Shown here: in pieces, positions 1 to 5,250 of the stretch
Position numbering within the stretch: position 1 is the stretch's first letter
Layout: every line of letters starts with the position of its first letter
Source of the DNA: Planktomarina sp.
GTDB lineage: Bacteria; Pseudomonadota; Alphaproteobacteria; Rhodobacterales; Rhodobacteraceae
DNA: 5,250 nucleotides
Reading direction: 5' to 3'
Assembly: GCA_016780825.1 (NCBI GenBank)
Contig: JADHLF010000071.1
Coordinates: 1 to 5,250, forward strand
The notes under the pieces: model-generated
Database searches by the model: none
What the model was told of the DNA's origin: nothing
What the model saw: only the letters and a program-made list of their open reading frames with translations
Translations under genes and position numbers: made by a program

Positions 1-426
1 TGAAAACACAACAAAGACCGGTTTAATAAATTCAGAGGGCTGCACGGAGGCAAAGCCAAACGAATACCAGCGTGTCGCGCCCTTGCCGAAATCTGTTCCG
101 AAGATCGGCAGCAAGATCAACGCCAGGAGCGCACAGCCAAACCCCACCGTGGCCCAGCGGCGCACCGTATCGGGCGACATCATTGATGTGATGGTCATGG
201 CCAGGAGGGCCAAACCCCCAAAGACCGCTTGTCGGTGCACATAATGAAATGCATCAAGATTGTTGCGCTCTGCCAAAGGGGGAGAGGCTGCAAGGGCTAG
301 GATCAAACCAAAGATAAACAAAAACAAAACACTGGCCATCGTCCACCGATCCACGGTTCGCCACCACCGGGGTAAAATTGGATCGCGCACTTCAACGGGC
401 AAAGGCCCATGTACCATCTCTGTCAT
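1..426 (-). CDS. ftsW: FtsW, SEDS-family peptidoglycan glycosyltransferase (N-terminal part, runs off left edge)
   Basis: FtsW polymerises lipid II into septal peptidoglycan in the inner membrane, working with the transpeptidase FtsI; this role is known for the SEDS family. Only the first 142 residues are in the window, against roughly 380-400 for the whole protein, and the frame is open to base 1. The N-terminus is cytoplasmic and basic (PRWWRTVDRW at 19-28). Hydrophobic segments follow at about 29-47, 66-83 and 92-109, then the conserved SEDS region GATRWYSFG (116-124) and QPSE (129-132) with K135. The ATG at 426 is preceded by AGGCGG seven bases upstream; a second ATG at codon 4 has less support. 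The adjacent upstream gene diverges, so ftsW is the first gene of its transcript here. The name is supported by the motif order and by murD on the same strand nearby. RodA, a paralogue, is the alternative, but the dcw context favours FtsW. Confidence 0.93.
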   Translation of the reverse strand, partial: MTEMVHGPLPVEVRDPILPRWWRTVDRWTMASVLFLFIFGLILALAASPPLAERNNLDAFHYVHRQAVFGGLALLAMTITSMMSPDTVRRWATVGFGCALLALILLPIFGTDFGKGATRWYSFGFASVQPSEFIKPVFVVFS

Positions 427-433
427 CTTAAAA

Positions 434-439
434 CCGCCT
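434..439 (-). promoter_or_regulatory. Ribosome binding site of ftsW
   Basis: The minus strand reads AGGCGG, five of six matches to AGGAGG, with a seven-base spacer to the ATG at 426. It supports that ATG over the in-frame ATG three codons later. Confidence 0.6.
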
Positions 440-470
440 GTACTGCGCCCCATTTTTGAGGTCTGAGCCA

Positions 471-499
471 ATATTAGCCGGACTCTGCACATTTTTCCA
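471..499 (-). promoter_or_regulatory. ftsW: Candidate sigma-70-type promoter for ftsW
   Basis: On the minus strand TGGAAA (494-499) and TAATAT (471-476) are separated by 17 bases, each matching four of six consensus positions. It lies about 45 bases upstream of the ftsW start, in the only intergenic space available. A promoter is expected here because the neighbouring gene runs the other way. The sequence match is weak and could be chance; the argument is mainly positional. Confidence 0.25.
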
Positions 500-546
500 G
501 TGCCAATTGCCTTGCCATTTGCGCCACAACAGGCAAGTCATCGCCT

Positions 547-1737
547 ATGGACTTTGACACACTCATTATCGGCGCCGGAGCCGCTGGGTTGATCTGCGCC
601 GCGCAAGCGCCAGGCAAATGCTTGGTGATCGATCATGCCAAGGCCGCAGGCGAGAAAATTCGCATCAGCGGCGGCGGACGGTGTAACTTCACCAACCTAT
701 ATGCCTCAGCGGAGAATTATATCAGCCACAATCCGCATTTCGCCAAATCCGCATTGGCCCGCTACACGCAATGGGATTTCATCGATTGGGTGGCACGAAG
801 CGGTATTGCCTATCACGAGAAAACACTGGGGCAATTGTTTTGTGACACCTCCGCCAAAGAGATTGTCGCCATGCTTCTCAAAGGCGTGGCCGAGGCCGGC
901 GGGCAGGTCCAGCTCAACACCACTGTGCAATCCGTCACAAAGATTGAAGGTGGTTACGCGATCCAGCTTAGCTGCCCGCATGGGCCGCGCGCGGTCACGG
1001 TGCGTAATCTTGTGGTGGCCTGCGGTGGCAAGCCCATCCCGAAGATGGGGGCCACCGACTTTGCCCTCCGCCTCGCCCAGAAATTCGGCCTTCCTGTGAC
1101 CGAAACCTATGCAGGATTGGTGCCCTTCACCTTTTCCGGCGCGCAGCATGAAGCTTTTAAGTCCATAAGCGGCGTCGCGGCCCCCGCGCGATTGCAAACC
1201 AATGGCACCGCCTTTGACGAAGCTGTGCTTTTCACCCACCGCGGCCTGTCCGGGCCGGCGGCTTTGCAAGTGTCTAGCTATTGGTCGCCCGGCGACGTGC
1301 TCACTCTGGGTCTTTTGCCAGAAGAGGAGCTGCGCCGCGCGGTCAGAGAGGCAAAGGAAACCGAAGGACGCAAATCACCGCTAACCATCTTCACCCGCCT
1401 TCTGCCAGCCCGGCTGGTGCCCGTGGTGCTGAATGATCTCGCCCTGCCCGAGCGCATCGCCGATCTCACAGCCGCGCAATTGGACGGTCTGACCGCGCGC
1501 GTGACCCAATGGCAGCTCACCCCAGCTGGCACCGAAGGCTATCGCACCGCCGAGGTGATGGTCGGCGGGGTGGATACGGCCGCACTCTCGTCCAAAACCA
1601 TGATGGCAAAAACCCAACCCGGTCTCTATTTCATAGGCGAATGTGTGGATGTCACCGGCTGGCTCGGCGGGTATAATTTCCAATGGGCCTGGTCCTCTGG
1701 TTGGGTGGCGGGGCAGGCGATTAAAGCGGGTTTATGA
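547..1737 (+). CDS. BaiN/YhiN/HI0933-family NAD(P)/FAD-dependent oxidoreductase
   Basis: This 396-residue protein is a complete flavoprotein of the HI0933-like family (COG2081), of the usual length of about 390-410. The dinucleotide-binding motif GAGAAG is at residues 9-14, directly at the N-terminus after the first beta strand. The family signature SGGGRCNFTN is at 41-50, ACGGKPIPKMGAT at 158-170, FTHRGLSGPAAL at 229-240, and the C-terminal FAD-contacting block GECVDVTGWLGGYNFQWA at 364-381. It is probably cytoplasmic, with no signal peptide or membrane segment. Substrates are unknown for most members; E. coli YhiN is uncharacterised, and clostridial BaiN has been linked to bile-acid reduction, which should not be assumed here. 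The ATG at 547 has a modest AGGCAAG nine bases upstream. It diverges from ftsW and ends 27 bases before the tail of the GT25 gene. No functional link to the glycosyltransferases is evident. Confidence 0.92.
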   Translation: MDFDTLIIGAGAAGLICAAQAPGKCLVIDHAKAAGEKIRISGGGRCNFTNLYASAENYISHNPHFAKSALARYTQWDFIDWVARSGIAYHEKTLGQLFCDTSAKEIVAMLLKGVAEAGGQVQLNTTVQSVTKIEGGYAIQLSCPHGPRAVTVRNLVVACGGKPIPKMGATDFALRLAQKFGLPVTETYAGLVPFTFSGAQHEAFKSISGVAAPARLQTNGTAFDEAVLFTHRGLSGPAALQVSSYWSPGDVLTLGLLPEEELRRAVREAKETEGRKSPLTIFTRLLPARLVPVVLNDLALPERIADLTAAQLDGLTARVTQWQLTPAGTEGYRTAEVMVGGVDTAALSSKTMMAKTQPGLYFIGECVDVTGWLGGYNFQWAWSSGWVAGQAIKAGL

Positions 1738-1764
1738 TGCGACCCCAGCACTTAGGACGCCGGG

Positions 1765-2505
1765 TTATAACCCATAATCTTGATGACTTTTTTCGATGTC
1801 TGAAAAAGACGGCCGCTGCCGGGCGAAATGATCTTTTGTGAGGGCGAAAAACATCTGCCGCTGCAATCGCTTCCAAACCCGGTCAATCGCATAGTCATAC
1901 CCCGCCCCCCCGCGCGATAAATTGTCCACGCTGAAGCGCACCGAGTCCAACACCGGCGCAGTAGCGGGGGCTTTTAAAATATAGCAACTCATCGTTTGAG
2001 TGTCAGAGGTGATCATCAGGTTTTGCGAAATTGCAAACCCGTTTTCCGCATTATATGCGAGACACAGCACATCCAAATGCGGGTTAAAGAAAAACTCCTC
2101 AATCGCTGCATCTATTGCCGCGCGATCTGCAATAAATTGGCAATCATCCTCACATATCATCAGCAGCTGATCTTCTAAGATTGATGCCGACGAAAGCACG
2201 GTTTCATGAGACTTGGCGCAGCCCAGCGCACCATTGGCATCTGCAATCGCCTCAAAGCGCGCAAAGCGCGTGACACCGAGCGCCTTGAACTCAGATTGGA
2301 TTTCCGCCCGCCGGTCCTCGCGATGTTTTAAGTTAATGTAGTGAATCTCACAGCGTTCAAGCCCTAACGGGCCATTGGCCTGCGCCACTGGGGGCCTGTC
2401 AGATTTGCACGCCCAACGCTGCTTGAGAATTTTATTCTGTGCCCTGCGACGATATTCGTCGCGCAGCCTTCTGTAGTTTTTTTCCAAAGACTGGAGAAAT
2501 CTCAT
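1765..2505 (-). CDS. Glycosyltransferase family 25 (LPS-biosynthesis type)
   Basis: GT25 enzymes transfer a sugar, often galactose or glucose, from a nucleotide sugar to lipooligosaccharide or another surface glycan; donor and acceptor cannot be read here. The 246-residue protein shows the family pattern in order: IHYINLKHREDRRAEI at 54-69, GALGCAKSHETVL at 92-104 (typical GxxGCxxSH), and the acidic ICEDDCQF at 117-124, whose EDD resembles the metal/nucleotide-sugar site of the family. The first 31 residues form a strongly basic, probably helical extension with 11 Lys/Arg, perhaps for membrane contact. The frame opens at an ATG at 2538, but that start lacks a ribosome binding site, while the ATG at 2505 follows AAGGA by seven bases; it was therefore chosen. 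It diverges from the GT11 gene and meets the oxidoreductase gene tail to tail. There is no signal peptide, so it is likely cytoplasmic or at the inner face of the inner membrane. Confidence 0.85.
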   Translation of the reverse strand: MRFLQSLEKNYRRLRDEYRRRAQNKILKQRWACKSDRPPVAQANGPLGLERCEIHYINLKHREDRRAEIQSEFKALGVTRFARFEAIADANGALGCAKSHETVLSSASILEDQLLMICEDDCQFIADRAAIDAAIEEFFFNPHLDVLCLAYNAENGFAISQNLMITSDTQTMSCYILKAPATAPVLDSVRFSVDNLSRGGAGYDYAIDRVWKRLQRQMFFALTKDHFARQRPSFSDIEKSHQDYGL

Positions 2506-2511
2506 AAAATG

Positions 2512-2519
2512 TTCCTTTT
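2512..2519 (-). promoter_or_regulatory. Ribosome binding site deciding the GT25 start
   Basis: The minus strand reads AAAAGGAA, with AAGGA seven bases before the ATG at 2505. The longer in-frame start at 2538 has only A/T-rich sequence with no purine-rich site in front, so the shorter protein is preferred. Confidence 0.65.
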
Positions 2520-2658
2520 GCAGCATCCAAAGCCGCATGTGATAAATAATATTTTCAACCCGCCTATCCCGACAGAACCATTGGCTCTAAAAAAGGGTAG
2601 CGTAAGAGCAGAGGCTGATTCGTTTTAAATTGCACTGCCCCCCTTAAATATAAGACTT

Positions 2659-2662
2659 GGAG
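2659..2662 (+). promoter_or_regulatory. Probable ribosome binding site of the GT11 gene
   Basis: GGAG lies nine bases before the TTG at 2672. The other possible TTG, at 2657, overlaps this site and has no purine-rich element of its own. An in-frame TAA at 2651-2653 bars any start further upstream. Confidence 0.5.
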
Positions 2663-2671
2663 ATTGAACAA

Positions 2672-3529
2672 TTGATTACAACCCATACCTTTGGCGGCCT
2701 TGGAAATCAACTGTTTCAATACTGCTGCGGCAGGGCGCTCTCCTTGCGCCACAATGTGAAATTGCGGCTCCTTTGGGACGGGCGAGAGCAGGAAAATACC
2801 ACTACGCGCAAGTTCGGCCTTAGACATTTCGACATTCAGTCTGAGGTTATTATGTCAACAAGGCCTCTGCGCCGATTGAGGCTTCGCTCGGTCCAAAGTT
2901 TCCTGCAACACGGGCCTGCGCGGGTCTTTCGGGAATCTGCACTGGGCTATGATCCGCGTTTTGCATCCCTGGGCCCTCATGTGCGGCTCAAGGGCTATTG
3001 GCAAAGCGAAAAATTTTTCAAGGCGTTCGAAGATACGATCCGCGAAGACCTCCAAATCCTCACGCCGCCATCGGCGCAGAACCAAGCCCTTTTGGAACAA
3101 ATCACATCGCACACTGCAGTCTCGCTGCATGTTCGGCGCGGTGATTACGTCACAAACCCAATGGCAAATGCCCATCACGGGACCTGTGACTTAGACTATT
3201 ACAAAGCGGCCATTGATTATATTGCGGGGCACATGCAAGAAGCGCCGGTCTTCTATATTTTTTCAGATGACATCGCTTGGGTGAAACACAACCTGATCCC
3301 CCAATATGAAACCGTTTTTGTCGACATCAACGATGACACCACGAATTATGAAGATCTGCGGCTCATGTCCAGCTGCAGGCATCATATCATCGCCAATTCC
3401 TCCTTCTCTTGGTGGGGGGCCTGGTTGAACAGCCATCCAGAAAAAATCATCGTCGCGCCGAAAAATTGGTATGCGGATCCCGCCGCGCGAAATCCCGATA
3501 TGCTCCCACAATCTTGGATCACATGTTAA
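2672..3529 (+). CDS. GT11-family alpha-1,2-fucosyltransferase-like protein
   Basis: Bacterial GT11 enzymes move fucose from GDP-fucose to a galactose-type acceptor in alpha-1,2 linkage, usually on O-antigen or capsule repeat units; the acceptor here is unknown. The 285-residue length is typical. Seen in order: GGLGNQLFQY at 8-17, the N-terminal family signature; GYWQSEKFF at 108-116; HVRRGDYV at 153-160, the HxRRGDY GDP-fucose-binding motif; FSDD at 197-200; and the C-terminal block holding DLRLMSSCRHHI (228-239) and NSSFSWWGAWL (242-252). All key motifs are intact. There is no ATG before the signature: the frame is blocked by TAA at 2651, leaving TTG at 2657 or 2672. The second is chosen because GGAG precedes it by nine bases and it leaves the short N-terminus usual in the family. 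It lies opposite in strand to both neighbouring glycosyltransferases. No GDP-fucose synthesis genes (gmd, fcl) are present. The family call is firm; the exact linkage is inferred. Confidence 0.9.
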   Translation: MITTHTFGGLGNQLFQYCCGRALSLRHNVKLRLLWDGREQENTTTRKFGLRHFDIQSEVIMSTRPLRRLRLRSVQSFLQHGPARVFRESALGYDPRFASLGPHVRLKGYWQSEKFFKAFEDTIREDLQILTPPSAQNQALLEQITSHTAVSLHVRRGDYVTNPMANAHHGTCDLDYYKAAIDYIAGHMQEAPVFYIFSDDIAWVKHNLIPQYETVFVDINDDTTNYEDLRLMSSCRHHIIANSSFSWWGAWLNSHPEKIIVAPKNWYADPAARNPDMLPQSWITC

Positions 3530-3596
3530 TAGCAGCACGCCTGTCTGTTGGATCCAGTTGACCAAGATAAGCTCTCAACCCCAGGGGCGTGAACCC

Positions 3597-4217
3597 TCAG
3601 GTGATGTTCTCATAGCCATAGGTTGATCCCCAAAACTGATCCGAGAAACAAGGCCCTGATCCGGTATATTTCCAACCGGAATGGTGGCTTTTATAGAAAA
3701 AATGTGCCGGATATATGGTGAGATCGTAGCGCGTCTCTTTGTGAACATCTGTAATGAGTTGCGGCCCAACTGTCTTCCACGCTCGTTTATTGGTCACACG
3801 CCATTTTTTGGACAGGCGTTTCACGCAGGCGCCAAAAAACTCATTGCCTGGCTCCGCACCCATAGCCCCGACTGTAATCAGTCCCGGACGAATGTGTTCA
3901 TGTTCCCAAGCGGCAAAGGCGGCCGGTTCCAGCAACCAATCTTCCAATGGCCGCAGACACAGTGAATCCGCATCCAACGCAATGCCGCCTTCATTGAACA
4001 AAATTTCATAGCGCATGAGATCTGCCACCCCAGCGAGTTCACGCGAATACATAGCGTCCATGTGTTTTTTGTTCACCCAAGAGTATTCTGCGAGCGCCGT
4101 ATTTCCCCAGATGACAATTTCATACTCTGGATTCAGCTTGGCCCAAGACTGGATGCAATTGTCCGGCCTTTTTCTTTCATCCCCAACCCACACAAAATGC
4201 AATTTTTTTGGTATCAT
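3597..4217 (-). CDS. GT32-type glycosyltransferase with DXD motif (Gly_transf_sug family)
   Basis: This 206-residue protein resembles the DXD-containing sugar transferases related to yeast Och1 and bacterial capsule/LPS enzymes, which use nucleotide sugars and a divalent metal. It opens with IPKKLHFVWVG at 2-12, the usual first beta strand, and has CIQSWAKLNPEYEIVIW at 21-37. The core block has GVADLMRYEIL at 63-73, GGIALDADSLCLRPL at 77-91 with D82-A83-D84 as the DXD metal/sugar-nucleotide site, and a C-terminal SDQFWGSTY at 192-200 in place of the more common His/Trp-containing end. There is no signal peptide or membrane segment. The frame opens at a GTG at 4232, but the ATG at 4217 has AGGA six bases upstream and begins with the expected MIPKKLHF. 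It lies 86 bases downstream of murD in the same direction and may be read from the murD transcript. Its tail faces the GT11 tail across 67 bases. Donor and acceptor are unknown. Confidence 0.86.
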   Translation of the reverse strand: MIPKKLHFVWVGDERKRPDNCIQSWAKLNPEYEIVIWGNTALAEYSWVNKKHMDAMYSRELAGVADLMRYEILFNEGGIALDADSLCLRPLEDWLLEPAAFAAWEHEHIRPGLITVGAMGAEPGNEFFGACVKRLSKKWRVTNKRAWKTVGPQLITDVHKETRYDLTIYPAHFFYKSHHSGWKYTGSGPCFSDQFWGSTYGYENIT

Positions 4218-4223
4218 TATATG

Positions 4224-4227
4224 TCCT
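4224..4227 (-). promoter_or_regulatory. Ribosome binding site deciding the GT32 start
   Basis: The minus strand reads AGGA six bases before the ATG at 4217. The alternative GTG at 4232 would place this site inside the coding region. Confidence 0.6.
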
Positions 4228-4303
4228 AACACTTATGTTCACGCGCGCAAAATACCCGTGCACCCCATCCCGCCAGCCGTCACCAAAAGGCCGGTGGCGC
4301 GGA

Positions 4304-5250
4304 TCACGTTGCTTTAATCGCCGCGACCTGCGCGATGAAATCTTCGCCGCGGGTTTCGAAACTGTCGTATTGGTCAAAACTCGCCGCAGCTGGCGCGAGC
4401 AGGACCACGTCGCCAGGCTGGCTTTGCGCATAGGCGGCTCGGACTGCCGCTTGCATCGTGGTGCACACTTCGCAGTCCACATCAAGCTGCATGGCAAAAG
4501 CCTCGGCCTCACGGCCAATCACATAGGCCTTTTGCACATGCCCCAAGGCCGGTTGCAGCGCAGAGAGCCCCCCCTCCTTCTGCAATCCGCCACAGATCCA
4601 GCGGATATTGTCAAATGCGCTCAGCGCTTTGAGTGCAGCGTCGACATTTGTGGCCTTACTGTCATTTACAAAGCGCACCCCGGATATCTCGCCAATCATC
4701 TGGCTACGATGTGGCAGGCCTGCAAAACTGCGAAGCCCCTCTTCAATCACCCGCGGCGCCACATTCAAAGCGCGCAGCACCGCATAGGCGGCAGAGGCAT
4801 TTTGATGATTATGCGCCCCTGGCAGTCCCGGGATATCGCGCAGATCAATTGAGGCGATTTGCCGGCCCTTGCGGCTTTCTGCCAAAAACCCCTTGCGCGC
4901 CGTTACCTGCCAGTTGTTGCCTTTTGGTTTTTGTCCCGAGACGACACGGATCACCCGATCATCATGGGTGTGATCGGAAAATTGCGTCGCCAAATACTGC
5001 CCCTCTGGCTCGTCAACGCCAATCACCGCGACATCCGGGCAGCCTTCGGCAAACAGACGGCGTTTGGCGGCGAAATACCCGCCGTATCCTGCGTGGCGAT
5101 CCAAATGATCTGGGGAGAGATTTGTAAATACCGCAATATCAGGTGTCAGGCTGCGGGCCAGTTCAAGCTGATAGGAGGATAATTCCAGCACGATCACATC
5201 TCCATCTTCGGCCGGCTGCAGATCCAAAGCCCCGCGGCCAATATTTCCCG
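4304..5250 (-). CDS. murD: MurD, UDP-N-acetylmuramoyl-L-alanine:D-glutamate ligase (C-terminal part, runs off right edge)
   Basis: MurD adds D-glutamate to UDP-MurNAc-L-alanine in the cytoplasm using ATP, the second amino-acid step of peptidoglycan precursor synthesis. About 314 residues are visible of roughly 460; the N-terminal domain and the ATP-binding GxxGK(T/S) loop lie outside the window. In visible numbering: GNIG at 1-4, ELSSYQLE at 22-29, NLSPDHLDRH at 43-52, YFAAKRRLF at 58-66 with K62 matching the lysine that is carbamylated in E. coli MurD, GAHNHQNASAAYA at 144-156 (central-domain asparagine/histidine motif), LPHRSQ at 178-183, NDSKATN at 195-201, and LAPAAASFDQY at 284-294 followed by RGEDF. 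The last block is the MurD hallmark that separates it from MurC, MurE and MurF. The frame stays open to the window edge, so the TTG at 5227 is not its start. It ends in TGA at 4304, and the GT32 gene follows on the same strand. Confidence 0.96.
   Translation of the reverse strand, partial: GNIGRGALDLQPAEDGDVIVLELSSYQLELARSLTPDIAVFTNLSPDHLDRHAGYGGYFAAKRRLFAEGCPDVAVIGVDEPEGQYLATQFSDHTHDDRVIRVVSGQKPKGNNWQVTARKGFLAESRKGRQIASIDLRDIPGLPGAHNHQNASAAYAVLRALNVAPRVIEEGLRSFAGLPHRSQMIGEISGVRFVNDSKATNVDAALKALSAFDNIRWICGGLQKEGGLSALQPALGHVQKAYVIGREAEAFAMQLDVDCEVCTTMQAAVRAAYAQSQPGDVVLLAPAAASFDQYDSFETRGEDFIAQVAAIKAT

Noticed and set aside
260..466. Plus-strand open frame of 68 codons
   Set aside because: It is antisense to the well-supported FtsW N-terminus, has no recognisable domain, and its composition follows from the opposite strand.
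706..1269. Long minus-strand frame of 187 codons inside the oxidoreductase gene
   Set aside because: It is a shadow of the COG2081 coding frame in G/C-rich DNA, with no family motif or ribosome binding site.
2540..2654. Possible promoters in the divergent GT25/GT11 gap (TATTAT on the minus strand, TATAAG at 2649-2654 on the plus strand)
   Set aside because: Neither has a good -35 box at 16-18 bases, and the plus-strand one sits too close to the GT11 ribosome binding site. Promoters are likely somewhere in this A/T-rich gap but cannot be placed.
3579..3587. CCCCAGGGG between the GT11 and GT32 tails
   Set aside because: The loop would be a single base and there is no U-run on either strand, so it is not a credible terminator.
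4216..4221. Perfect TATAAT on the minus strand
   Set aside because: It overlaps the ATG of the GT32 gene, so it cannot be the -10 box of a transcript carrying that gene's ribosome binding site; it arises from the ATAATG start context.
4278..4299. Imperfect hairpin (CGTCACC / GGTGGCG, eight-base loop) just after the murD stop
   Set aside because: In murD RNA it has an internal C-A mismatch and no U-run follows, so it does not qualify as an intrinsic terminator.
4208..4852. Plus-strand frame of 214 codons over murD
   Set aside because: It is antisense to conserved MurD blocks and the protein has no recognisable pattern.

Overview
The window looks like chromosomal DNA of an alphaproteobacterium, most likely of the Rhodobacteraceae/Roseobacter type. 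This rests on the FtsW N-terminus and the MurD C-terminal half, which resemble those of that family from memory; no database search was possible. Two genes of the division and cell wall (dcw) cluster lie at the edges, both on the minus strand: the C-terminal two thirds of murD at the right edge (4304-5250) and the first 142 codons of ftsW at the left edge (1-426). In many Proteobacteria these two genes are adjacent or nearly so.

Here about 3.9 kb separates them, holding four complete genes in alternating orientation. Following murD transcription from right to left they are: a GT32-type (DXD) sugar transferase on the minus strand (3597-4217); a GT11 alpha-1,2-fucosyltransferase-like gene on the plus strand (2672-3529, TTG start); a GT25-type glycosyltransferase on the minus strand (1765-2505); and a BaiN/YhiN/HI0933-family FAD-dependent oxidoreductase on the plus strand (547-1737). 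Three different glycosyltransferase families side by side suggest enzymes that build or decorate a surface glycan such as LPS or a capsule. No sugar-nucleotide synthesis, flippase or polymerase gene is visible, so precursors and export must come from elsewhere.

The genes are densely packed. The gaps are about 120 nt (ftsW/oxidoreductase, divergent), 27 nt (oxidoreductase/GT25, tail to tail), 166 nt (GT25/GT11, divergent), 67 nt (GT11/GT32, tail to tail) and 86 nt (murD to GT32, same direction). Because two genes point against the murD-to-ftsW direction, ftsW probably has its own promoter, and the 427-546 gap is the natural place for it. Start codons of the three glycosyltransferases were moved downstream from the longest open frames because good ribosome binding sites lie in front of the internal starts.

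No RNA genes, insertion sequences, CRISPR arrays, integrase or long repeats were seen. Nothing here amounts to a clearly new molecular system; the most notable point is the glycosyltransferase-rich block splitting murD from ftsW.
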